The notes under the pieces are model-generated. The model saw nothing but the letters and a program-made list of their open reading frames with translations. It ran no database searches and was not told the origin of the DNA. This document shows positions 25,974-32,775 of a stretch of DNA of 32,775 nucleotides, piece after piece (position 1 is the stretch's first letter; each line of letters starts with the position of its first letter). The stretch comes from Rhodocyclaceae bacterium (GTDB lineage Bacteria > Pseudomonadota > Gammaproteobacteria > Burkholderiales > Rhodocyclaceae), in contig JAGRFZ010000105.1 of NCBI GenBank assembly GCA_020445785.1, positions 1-32,775 on the forward strand, in the 5' to 3' direction. The position numbers and the translations under genes are program-made.

Positions 25974-26198
25974 TTTGCAGGTTCGAGTTGGCGACGGCAC
26001 GGCGCGGGACGGATTGCCCGAGTCACGAATGCTGCAGTGCGATGCGGACGGGGGGATGGTACCAGAAATTGGCGTTCCGCATTATGGGATCGAGCTTCGT
26101 ACGATGGTTGGCGGCGGCCTGGTCGGCAGCGTGGCATGGTTGCCGATCTGTACAAAAAAGGCCGGTATCAAGTACCATTTGACGCGATTTCCGGGCCA

Positions 26199-26227
26199 AC
26201 GGCGGCAATTGCCGCCGTCTGTTTTTT
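26199..26227 (+). terminator. Hairpin plus U-tract upstream of argD
   Basis: The 20-base perfect palindrome acggcggcaattgccgccgt (26199-26218) is followed by ctg and six T, ending 34 bases before the argD ATG. By form it is an intrinsic terminator on the argD strand, yet no plus-strand gene ends here. It is either an attenuator in the argD leader or the end of an unannotated small transcript. Confidence 0.6.
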
Positions 26228-26261
26228 GTGGCCGTGCGCCGACTCTGGGAAAGGATCCTGA

Positions 26262-27434
26262 ATGTCGCACCTGATGAATACCTACGGACGCCAACCGATC
26301 GCGTTTTCCCGCGGCGAGGGTGTCTGGCTGTACGACGAAGCCGGCAACAAGTACCTCGATGCGCTCGCAGGTATTGCGGTGTCGACCCTCGGTCACAACC
26401 ATCCGAGGCTGGTGGAGGCGATCTCCCGCCAGGCCGCGACCCTGATCCACACCTCGAACCTGTACCGCATTCCGCTGCAGGAGCAACTCGCCGACCGCCT
26501 GACCGCCTGCTCGGGCATGGACGAGGTGTTCCTCGCCAATACCGGGTGCGAGGCCAACGAAGCGGCAATCAAGCTCGCGCGCCTGTACGGTCACCGCAAG
26601 GGCGTGGAAAAGCCGGCGGTGGTGGTGATGGAGCAGTCGTTCCATGGCCGCACGCTGGCCACCCTTTCGGCCACCGGCAACCGCAAGGTACAGGTCGGTT
26701 TCGAGCCCCTGGTCGCCGGCTTCGTGCGGGTACCCTTCAACGACCTCGGTGCGCTGGAGAAGGTGGCGCTGAACTGCCCGAGCGTGGTCGCGGTGCTGTT
26801 CGAGCCGGTGCAGGGCGAGGGCGGCATCCACGTGGCCGATGCCGACTACATGCGGGCGGTGCGCGCGCTGTGCGACCGGCACGACTGGCTGATGATGCTC
26901 GACGAGGTGCAGTGCGGCGTGGGCCGGACCGGAAAGTGGTTCGGTTTCCAGCATGCGGACCTCCTGCCGGACGTGATGTCCCTGGCCAAAGGATTGGGCT
27001 CGGGCGTTCCGATCGGCGCCTGCCTGGCGGCCGGCCGGGCCACGGGCACCTTCCAGCCCGGTAACCACGGCTCGACCTTCGGCGGCAATCCGCTGGCCTG
27101 CGCGGCCGCGCTGACGACCCTCGACGTGATCGAGGGCGATGGCCTGATGGCTCGCGCCGAGGCGCTCGGCGAGCGGATTCGCAGCGGCTTCGCGGGCGCG
27201 CTCGACGGTGTCTCCGGCATCCGTGCGATCCGTGGCGTGGGGCTGATGATCGGGATCGAACTCGATCGCCCGTGCGGCGTATTGGTGGAGCGGGCACGGG
27301 ATGCCGGCGTGCTGATCAACGTCACCGCCGAACGGGTCGTCCGGCTGTTGCCGCCGCTGACCTTCGGCGAGGCCGACGCAGACGAGCTGGTCGGCCGGCT
27401 GGCGCCGCTGGTGCGCGAATTCCTGGAGGCCTGA
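26262..27434 (+). CDS. argD: Acetylornithine aminotransferase
   Basis: 390 residues, a PLP class III aminotransferase. It converts N-acetylglutamate semialdehyde to N-acetylornithine. The start MNTYGRQPIAFSRGEGVWLYDEAGNKYLDALAGIAV, then FLANTGCEANEAAIKLAR, SFHGRTLATLSATGN, LFEPVQGEGG, MLDEVQCGVGRTGKWF and the Schiff-base lysine K243 in SLAKGLGSGVPIGA are all typical. argF begins 7 bases after its stop, so argD-argF-argG form a probable operon, with the leader hairpin upstream. Confidence 0.95.
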   Translation: MSHLMNTYGRQPIAFSRGEGVWLYDEAGNKYLDALAGIAVSTLGHNHPRLVEAISRQAATLIHTSNLYRIPLQEQLADRLTACSGMDEVFLANTGCEANEAAIKLARLYGHRKGVEKPAVVVMEQSFHGRTLATLSATGNRKVQVGFEPLVAGFVRVPFNDLGALEKVALNCPSVVAVLFEPVQGEGGIHVADADYMRAVRALCDRHDWLMMLDEVQCGVGRTGKWFGFQHADLLPDVMSLAKGLGSGVPIGACLAAGRATGTFQPGNHGSTFGGNPLACAAALTTLDVIEGDGLMARAEALGERIRSGFAGALDGVSGIRAIRGVGLMIGIELDRPCGVLVERARDAGVLINVTAERVVRLLPPLTFGEADADELVGRLAPLVREFLEA

Positions 27435-27441
27435 GGCCGGC

Positions 27442-28371
27442 ATGACGACCCGCTCGCCAAGACACTTTCTTCAGTTCAAGGACCTCAGCCGCGAGGAGTT
27501 CGATTACCTGTTCGAGCGGATCAGCTGGATCAAGGCCCGGTTCAAGGCCTACGAGCCGTATCATCCGATGTTCGATCGAACCCTGGTGATGATCTTCGAG
27601 AAGGCCAGCACCCGCACGCGATTGTCGTTCGAAGCCGGCATGCAGCAGCTCGGCGGTTCGGCGATCTACCTCAATACGCGGGATTCGCAACTTGGGCGCG
27701 GCGAGCCGGTGGAGGACGCCGCCCAGGTGATCTCGCGGATGTGCGATCTGGTGATGATCCGTACCTTCGAGCAGGAGATCATCGAACGCTTCGCGGCCAA
27801 TTCGCGCGTGCCGGTGATCAACGGCCTGACCAACGAGTACCATCCGTGCCAGATCCTCGCCGACATCCACACCTTCATCGAACACCGGGGCCCGATTCGT
27901 GGGCGAACCGTCGCCTGGATCGGTGATTCGAACAACATGTGCAATACGTGGCTGCAGGCAGCGGAACTGCTGGACTTCAACGTCCATGTATCGACGCCGC
28001 CGGGCTACGAAGTCGAAGCGGAGCGAGCCGGGCTGTACGGTACCGGGCATTTCGAGCAGTTCGCCGATCCGGTCGACGCCTGCCGCGGGGCCGATCTGGT
28101 GACCACGGACGTATGGACGTCGATGGGATTCGAAGCCGAGAACGAGGCCCGCATGAAGGCTTTTGCCGACTGGCAGGTCGATGCCGACATGATGGCCGTG
28201 GCGGCGCCGGAGGCGTTGTTCATGCACTGCCTGCCCGCCCATCGGGGGGAGGAGGTGAGTGGCGAGGTCATCGACGGTCCCCACAGTGTGGTCTGGGACG
28301 AGGCCGAAAACCGCCTGCACGCCCAGAAGGCGCTGATGGAATACCTGCTGCTCGGCCGCTTGCAGGGCTGA
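27442..28371 (+). CDS. argF: Ornithine carbamoyltransferase
   Basis: 309 residues. It joins carbamoyl phosphate and ornithine to citrulline. The carbamoyl-phosphate site STRTR is at 56-60. Then follow GRGEPVEDAAQVISRM, NGLTNEYHPCQILAD (HPCQ), WIGDSNNMCNTWL, DVWTSMGFE and the ornithine loop MHCLPAHRGEEV. It is the anabolic type by context (arg cluster, no arcA/C). Confidence 0.96.
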   Translation: MTTRSPRHFLQFKDLSREEFDYLFERISWIKARFKAYEPYHPMFDRTLVMIFEKASTRTRLSFEAGMQQLGGSAIYLNTRDSQLGRGEPVEDAAQVISRMCDLVMIRTFEQEIIERFAANSRVPVINGLTNEYHPCQILADIHTFIEHRGPIRGRTVAWIGDSNNMCNTWLQAAELLDFNVHVSTPPGYEVEAERAGLYGTGHFEQFADPVDACRGADLVTTDVWTSMGFEAENEARMKAFADWQVDADMMAVAAPEALFMHCLPAHRGEEVSGEVIDGPHSVVWDEAENRLHAQKALMEYLLLGRLQG

Positions 28372-28424
28372 ATGGCGAATGCGGGGCGACGAATGCCCAT
28401 GATGGTTAGCGAAACGGACAAGAC

Positions 28425-29654
28425 ATGAGTGACGTGAACAAGGTGGTGCTGGCCTATTCGGGCGGGCTGGATACGTCGGTGATCCTGAAGTGGCTTCAGG
28501 ATACCTATCAGTGCGAGGTGGTGACCTTCACTGCCGATCTCGGCCAGGGCGAAGAGCTCGAGCCGGCCCGCAGCAAGGCGCTGCAGTTCGGCATCAAGCC
28601 CGAACATATCTACATCGACGACCTGCGTGAGGAGTTCGTGCGCGACTTCGTCTTTCCGATGTTTCGCGCCAACACCATCTACGAAGGCGAGTACCTGCTC
28701 GGTACTTCGATCGCGCGTCCGCTGATCGCCAAGCGGCAGATCGAAATCGCACGCGAGACCGGTGCCGAGGCGGTGTCCCACGGCGCCACCGGCAAGGGCA
28801 ACGATCAGGTCCGCTTCGAGCTGGGCTATTACGCACTGATGCCGAACGTCAAGGTCATCGCACCGTGGCGCGAGTGGGATCTGCTGTCGCGCGAGAAGCT
28901 GCTGGCCTACGCCGAAAGTCACGGCATTCCGATCGAGATGAAGCACAAGCAGGGCGGTTCACCCTACTCGATGGACGCCAATCTGCTGCACATCTCGTAC
29001 GAAGGGCGCCATCTGGAGAACCCCGCCGCCGAGGCCGAGGAGTCCATGTGGCGGTGGACGGTGTCGCCGGAAGCCGCACCCGACGAGGCGGAGTATGTCG
29101 AACTCGCCTTCGAACGGGGTGACCCGGTATCGATCGACGGCACGCGCATGGCGCCCCACGAGCTGCTGGCGGCGTTGAACCGGCTGGGGGGACGACACGG
29201 CATTGGCCGCCTCGACCTGGTCGAGAACCGCTACGTCGGCATGAAGTCCCGGGGCTGCTACGAAACGCCCGGCGGCACGATCCTGCTGCGAGCCCACCGG
29301 GCGATCGAGTCGGTGACCCTCGACCGCGAAGTGGCCCACCTCAAGGACGAGGTGATGCCGCGCTACGCCAGCCTGATCTACAACGGTTACTGGTGGGCGC
29401 CGGAACGTCTGGCGCTGCAGGCGCTGATCGACCAGACCCAGCAGACCGTGAATGGCTGGGTGCGGCTCAAGCTCTACAAGGGCAACGTCATCGTGGTCAG
29501 TCGCGATTCGGCGAGCGATTCGCTGTTCGATCCGACCATCGCCACTTTCGAGGACGACCAGGGCGCCTACGACCAAGCGGACGCGCACGGCTTCATCCGG
29601 CTCAACGCACTACGCATGCGGATCGCGGCCAACGCCCGCGCCCGGCGCGGCTGA
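28425..29654 (+). CDS. argG: Argininosuccinate synthase
   Basis: 409 residues. It condenses citrulline and aspartate with ATP. The PP-loop AYSGGLDTS is at about 10-18, then [60 protein letters not shown], and [19 protein letters not shown]. It follows argF by 53 bases in the same direction, completing ornithine-to-argininosuccinate; argH is not in the window. Confidence 0.97.
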   Translation: MSDVNKVVLAYSGGLDTSVILKWLQDTYQCEVVTFTADLGQGEELEPARSKALQFGIKPEHIYIDDLREEFVRDFVFPMFRANTIYEGEYLLGTSIARPLIAKRQIEIARETGAEAVSHGATGKGNDQVRFELGYYALMPNVKVIAPWREWDLLSREKLLAYAESHGIPIEMKHKQGGSPYSMDANLLHISYEGRHLENPAAEAEESMWRWTVSPEAAPDEAEYVELAFERGDPVSIDGTRMAPHELLAALNRLGGRHGIGRLDLVENRYVGMKSRGCYETPGGTILLRAHRAIESVTLDREVAHLKDEVMPRYASLIYNGYWWAPERLALQALIDQTQQTVNGWVRLKLYKGNVIVVSRDSASDSLFDPTIATFEDDQGAYDQADAHGFIRLNALRMRIAANARARRG

Positions 29655-29665
29655 GCGGAATCGGC

Positions 29666-29896
29666 ATGGGCGGCGAACCGCTGATCTTCGGCCTGACCGT
29701 CGCCGAGTTCGAGGAAATCTCCCTCACGCTCTGCTTCACTGCGCTGATCGCCTACATGGTCTTCATCATCGGTCAGCTCGCGTGGGAATCGAAGGCCGGC
29801 AAGTATGGCGCGATGTGGATGTTCATCGGGCTGGGGCTGGGATTCGTCGGGTTTCTCGCCAAAGGCTTCATTCAACGGATGCTCGGCATCGAATAG
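29666..29896 (+). CDS. DUF2788 small membrane protein
   Basis: 76 residues with two membrane helices (about 18-42, ISLTLCFTALIAYMVFIIGQLAW; and 50-67, MWMFIGLGLGFVGFLAKG) joined by a short ESKAGKYGA loop, the DUF2788 pattern. ATG 29666 lies 11 bases after argG, so it probably rides on the arg transcript and leads into ppnP 9 bases later. Function unknown. Confidence 0.85.
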   Translation: MGGEPLIFGLTVAEFEEISLTLCFTALIAYMVFIIGQLAWESKAGKYGAMWMFIGLGLGFVGFLAKGFIQRMLGIE

Positions 29897-29905
29897 GAGG
29901 CAGCC

Positions 29906-30229
29906 GTGAAGGACAAGTGTCTCTCGGGCGTTACCGTGGACGCCACCGCCAACGTCTATTTCGACGGTCGCTGCATCAGTCATTCGCTGCGGATGGGTGA
30001 CGGCACGCGCAAGTCGGTGGGGGTCGTGCTGCCGTCCCGGCTGAGTTTCGGCACCGGCGCGGCGGAGCGCATGGAATGCGTCGGCGGGTCGTGCCGCGTG
30101 CTTCTGCCGGGCGAGGGCGCATGGCGTCAGGTGTCTGCCGGCGAATCCTTCGAGGTGCCGGCCGACGCGCGATTCGAGATCGAAGTGGTCGGCGACCCCT
30201 TCCATTACATTTGTCACTATCTGGACTGA
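29906..30229 (+). CDS. ppnP: Pyrimidine/purine nucleoside phosphorylase
   Basis: 107 residues, the YaiE/DUF1255 cupin-like fold. It phosphorolyses several nucleosides to base and ribose 1-phosphate in E. coli. Motifs: VTVDATANVYFDGRCISHSL, TRKSVGVVLP, ERMECVGGSCRV, and the C-terminal FEVPADARFEIEV ending FHYICHYLD. GTG start at 29906 with AGGAGG just upstream. Confidence 0.93.
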   Translation: MKDKCLSGVTVDATANVYFDGRCISHSLRMGDGTRKSVGVVLPSRLSFGTGAAERMECVGGSCRVLLPGEGAWRQVSAGESFEVPADARFEIEVVGDPFHYICHYLD

Positions 30230-30296
30230 GCGACGAACGGGCATACAGCGTCGCCGTCGCCTGCCGTAGACCGGGAAAGCAGAGGATTGCACGTTC

Positions 30297-30782
30297 ATGC
30301 CTTCATTCGACATCACCTCCGAAGTGGATCTGGTCGCCCTGCGCAACGCCGTCGACGTGGCCAATCGCAAGATCGGCAATCGGTACGACTTCAAGGGTTC
30401 CGACTGCCGCGTCGAGCAAAGCGACAAGCTGCTGACCATGTTCGCCGACAGCGATTTCCAGCTCGACCAGATGCAGGGGATCCTGCTGCCCGAAATGACC
30501 GCCAAGAAGATCGACATCCGCTGCCTCGAGCACCGCGAGGTGCAAAAGGTGTCGGGCAACAAGGTCAAGCAGGAACTGCTGGTGCGGGTCGGTGTCGAGC
30601 AAGACATCGCCAAGAAGATCCAGCGCCTGCTGAAGGATGCCAAGCTCAAGGTACAGGCGAGCATCCAGGGCGAATCGTTGCGGGTCAGTGGCGCCAAGCG
30701 GGATGTCCTTCAGGAGGCAATCGCCCTGGTGCGCAAGAGCGTGCCGGACTTTCCACTGCAGTTCGGTAACTTCAGGGATTGA
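30297..30782 (+). CDS. yajQ: YajQ-family nucleotide-binding protein
   Basis: 161 residues. Start MPSFDITSEVDLVALRNAVD, then NRYDFKGSDCRVEQSDK, VQKVSGNKVKQELLVRVG, KKIQRLLKDAKLKVQASIQG and VSGAKRDVLQEAIALVRK, ending DFPLQFGNFRD: the complete YajQ pattern. Some members bind cyclic di-GMP and act with a transcription factor. It is followed immediately (no gap) by the YjfB-like gene. Confidence 0.95.
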   Translation: MPSFDITSEVDLVALRNAVDVANRKIGNRYDFKGSDCRVEQSDKLLTMFADSDFQLDQMQGILLPEMTAKKIDIRCLEHREVQKVSGNKVKQELLVRVGVEQDIAKKIQRLLKDAKLKVQASIQGESLRVSGAKRDVLQEAIALVRKSVPDFPLQFGNFRD

Positions 30783-30974
30783 ATGTCTATGGATGCCAAC
30801 TCGATTGCGACCGGCGGTCTGTCCGAAGTTCAGAGCCAGGCCTCGATCATCACGTTTCGCAAAGCGCTCGACCTGGAGCAGGCGAAGGCGCAGCAACTGC
30901 TGGAGGCGCTGCCACCGGTGCCGAGGGCCAACCCGACCGAGAGTCTCGGCCGGACAATCGATGACTTCGCCTGA
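30783..30974 (+). CDS. YjfB-like putative motility protein
   Basis: 63 residues, helical, beginning MSMDANSIATGGLSEVQSQA. The pattern (short Asp/Asn start, then a helix KALDLEQAKAQQLLEALPP) resembles the small YjfB motility family, whose role is uncertain. It starts directly after the yajQ stop and overlaps the next gene's start by 14 bases, so all three are one transcript. Confidence 0.7.
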   Translation: MSMDANSIATGGLSEVQSQASIITFRKALDLEQAKAQQLLEALPPVPRANPTESLGRTIDDFA

Positions 30975-31653
30975 CGCAGCGCTGCAGGCCTCGCGGCGTC
31001 GGCGGCCCGGCTGGGCCGCCGCTGTGGCCGGGGCGCTATTGTGGCTGGCAACGTCGTCGGCTGCCGCACAGGCACCCGATGTCGTCGTCGCCGGTACTTT
31101 TCCGGGCAAGGCCCTGCTGATCATCGACGGCGCCGCGCCGCGCGCGGTGGCGGTCGGCAAGCGCACCGCCGAGGGCGTCAAGGTGATCTCCGTCGAAGGC
31201 GATCTGGTGACGTTCGAGGTCGGTGGCCAGCGCCAGACGCTGCGACCCGGCGATCGCGTGGCCCACGTTTCGGGCGCGGGATCGGGGGGCGAAGTGGTGC
31301 TCAGCGCAGACTCGGGTGGCCACTTCCGCACCCGCGGACAAATCAATGGCGCGCGGGTCGAATTCCTGGTGGATACCGGCGCGACGCTGGTATCGATCGG
31401 GCGTTCGGATGCGATGCGCGCGGGGATCGCGCAGGTCGGCGGACGCCGGGCGCTTGCCCAGACCGCCAACGGCACCACGCCGATTCGCGTCGTGAAGGTC
31501 GATTCGCTGCGCATCGGCGACGTTACCCTGCACAATGTCGAGGCGGCGGTGCATGAGCATGATCTGCCGATCGCATTGCTCGGCATGAGTGCGCTGGGTC
31601 GGATGGACCTGCGCCACGAGGGCACGCGCCTTCACATGCGCAAGCGGTACTGA
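30961..31653 (+). CDS. Retropepsin-like aspartic protease, exported
   Basis: 230 residues. A signal or membrane segment at about 19-37 (WAAAVAGALLWLATSSAAAQA) places the rest in the periplasm. A small beta domain follows (AVAVGKRTAEGVKVISVEGD). Then comes the retropepsin unit with the catalytic triad Asp at D138 in FLVDTGATLVSI, a flap-like ALAQTANGTTPI, and the hydrophobic ALLGMSALGRMDLR. Such TIGR02281-type proteins are clan AA aspartic peptidases, usually active as dimers. The ATG lies inside the end of the YjfB-like gene. Confidence 0.85.
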   Translation: MTSPDAALQASRRRRPGWAAAVAGALLWLATSSAAAQAPDVVVAGTFPGKALLIIDGAAPRAVAVGKRTAEGVKVISVEGDLVTFEVGGQRQTLRPGDRVAHVSGAGSGGEVVLSADSGGHFRTRGQINGARVEFLVDTGATLVSIGRSDAMRAGIAQVGGRRALAQTANGTTPIRVVKVDSLRIGDVTLHNVEAAVHEHDLPIALLGMSALGRMDLRHEGTRLHMRKRY

Positions 31654-31712
31654 AAGCGGGGGCGGGCGAGGCGGCGCGTCCACGAAAACAGCAGGGAAAA
31701 CGAGGCATCGCC

Positions 31713-32318
31713 ATGCAGGCTGACGATTGCGCGCCCATCGAAATCGCGCGGCTCCGACGCGCGCTGGAACGCGCCCACGCGCGCGAGGCCGTCATCGAGG
31801 ACGGCACCGGCCGGCCGGTGCAGGAAGCCGCGGTGCTGGTGCCGCTGGTGCTGCGCGACGGCGGCATGACCGTGCTGTTGACCCAACGTACGGATCATCT
31901 GCATCACCATCCGGGCCAGATCAGTTTTCCCGGCGGGCGGGTCGAGCAGGGCGACGGTTCGCCGCTGGCGGCTGCCCTGCGCGAAACCGAGGAGGAGATC
32001 GGGCTGCATCCGCGCCATGTCGAAGTGATCGGCCGGCTGCCGGAATACCGCACGGTCACCGGTTTCTCGATCACGCCCCTGGTGGGGCTGGTGCATCCGC
32101 CCTTCGAACTCGAACTCGACAGTTTCGAAGTCGCGGAAGCGTTCGAAGTGCCGCTGGACTTCCTGCTCGAACCGGGCAACCGTCAACGCCACCGCATCGA
32201 GTACGAGGGGGTGTTGCGCGAGTACTTCGCGATGCCCTGGGAAGGGCGTTTCATCTGGGGTGCCACCGCCGGCATGCTCGTGAGCCTGGCCGATCTGCTG
32301 GCCATCGGCGAGAATTGA
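31713..32318 (+). CDS. CoA pyrophosphatase, Nudix family (NudL-like)
   Basis: 201 residues. Hydrolyses CoA and derivatives to phosphopantetheine and 3',5'-ADP. The motif LLTQRTDHLHHHPGQISFPGG at about 55-75 is the UPF0035 signature found just before the Nudix box in CoA-specific enzymes. The Nudix box follows at about 75-98 (GGRVEQGD, then ALRETEEEIGL). A C-terminal ends FIWGATAGMLVSLADLL, also family-like. It lies 59 bases after the protease gene. Confidence 0.92.
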   Translation: MQADDCAPIEIARLRRALERAHAREAVIEDGTGRPVQEAAVLVPLVLRDGGMTVLLTQRTDHLHHHPGQISFPGGRVEQGDGSPLAAALRETEEEIGLHPRHVEVIGRLPEYRTVTGFSITPLVGLVHPPFELELDSFEVAEAFEVPLDFLLEPGNRQRHRIEYEGVLREYFAMPWEGRFIWGATAGMLVSLADLLAIGEN

Positions 32319-32701
32319 CCGGCGGCCGTCGGGACCCGGCCAACTGCCCCTGCGCAGCGATCGCCGGCAAATGGCCGCCCAGGCCCGCGGATCGCGACGC
32401 GATGCGATGCACCGTGACGATTTTGGCGTATCCTTGCGCATTGTCCTGTTGCCGTGTTCGATCGCGTCGTGCAGCGGGCTTGGTGTTGGGTCGGTGTCGA
32501 TGAAATTTCGGCCTGGCTGGCAGTCCGGGCGATCGGATCGCCCCGGGAACAGCGCACCGGTCGGCGGACCGGTGCCGCTTTGATGCATGGTGCCACCCGT
32601 GCGCGCTTGCGCAAGTCGGTGCTCTGCCGGTCGTCGCCGGCTCCGCGAGCGTTCCGAGCGGAGATCGGCGACAGATTTTGAAGTCAACGGAGGGAAGGTA
32701 A
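32319..32701. other. Intergenic region before the thiolase gene
   Basis: 383 bases with no convincing gene; the open frames are short and unlike known proteins. A perfect inverted repeat, gcaccggt and accggtgc around cggcgg, lies at 32554-32575; it may be a regulatory palindrome or weak terminator. Promoter elements for the thiolase gene are presumably here, but I cannot place them. Confidence 0.4.
32554..32575. repeat. Perfect 8-base inverted repeat before thiolase gene
   Basis: gcaccggt (32554-32561) and accggtgc (32568-32575) with a six-base loop, about 130 bases before the thiolase ATG. No U-tract follows; operator or transcript stem are both possible. Confidence 0.3.
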
Positions 32702-32775
32702 ATGGCAAATCGTGATGTTGTGGTTCTGAGCGCGGTGCGTTCCGCCATCGGTACGTTCGGCGGTTCGCTGAGCGG
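32702..32775 (+). CDS. Acetyl-CoA acetyltransferase (thiolase), N-terminal part
   Basis: Only the first 24 or so codons are present: MANRDVVVLSAVRSAIGTFG, the N-terminus of biosynthetic thiolases of the PhaA/AtoB type that join two acetyl-CoA into acetoacetyl-CoA. Catalytic residues lie beyond the window. GGAGGGAAGG precedes the ATG. Whether it feeds polyhydroxybutyrate or another pathway cannot be told from here. Confidence 0.85.
   Translation, partial: MANRDVVVLSAVRSAIGTFGGSLS

Noticed and set aside
32454-32681. 75-codon frame before the thiolase gene
   Set aside because: Translation matches nothing, lacks a ribosome binding site and crosses an inverted repeat; more likely non-coding.

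Overview
The window reads as a chromosomal segment of a GC-rich betaproteobacterium, most likely of the Rhodocyclales (Azoarcus/Thauera/Zoogloea relatives). This is inferred from gene order and protein character: argD-argF-argG beside a DUF3579 gene, exbB-exbD-lpxK-trm112-kdsB-adk followed by a PPi-type-like phosphofructokinase, xseA next to sodB, and a biosynthetic thiolase at the right edge. No rRNA, tRNA or CRISPR array was seen. Codon use looks uniformly GC-rich, and no large island is obvious.

Left part (1-17470), mostly accessory. It opens with the last codons of a phage-tail-collar-like protein, then a RAYT-type Y1 transposase, an ICMT-like membrane methyltransferase and an SLC13-type permease carrying two TrkA-C domains. 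A P-loop kinase is coupled to a secreted protein of unknown role. An Lrp/AsnC regulator that appears to have lost its middle precedes a GcvT/DmdA-like aminomethyltransferase. An unknown gene and a small membrane protein diverge around an operator-like palindrome. A benzoylformate-decarboxylase-like ThDP enzyme diverges from a chain of very small overlapping ORFs. Then come a LysE exporter, an AAC(3)-I-like acetyltransferase, a membrane protein coupled to a DUF6624 protein, a BON-LysM protein, sodB and xseA.

Middle part (17470-25660), core envelope and energy genes. Divergent from xseA, exbB-exbD-lpxK-trm112-kdsB-adk form a tightly packed unit (several start/stop overlaps) ending at a strong terminator. 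The unit joins inner-membrane energy transduction with lipid A 4'-phosphorylation and CMP-Kdo synthesis. A phosphofructokinase converges with a YbhB/YbcL protein and murJ, the lipid II flippase. rpsT diverges from murJ behind a near-consensus sigma-70 promoter and ends in a classic terminator.

Right part (25660-32775). argD, argF and argG carry the acetylornithine-to-argininosuccinate steps of arginine synthesis. They are preceded by an intergenic hairpin plus U-tract that could be an attenuator or the end of a small RNA. Then follow small housekeeping genes: DUF2788, ppnP, yajQ, a YjfB-like protein, a retropepsin-like protease and a CoA-pyrophosphatase Nudix enzyme. The window closes on the start of an acetyl-CoA acetyltransferase.

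I found no clear-cut new multi-gene system. The best leads are the internally deleted Lrp regulator, the chain of tiny coupled ORFs at 11257-11929, the orphan terminator before argD, the tgtccaca cluster before exbB, and enzymes with unusual active-site residues (phosphofructokinase, ThDP decarboxylase).
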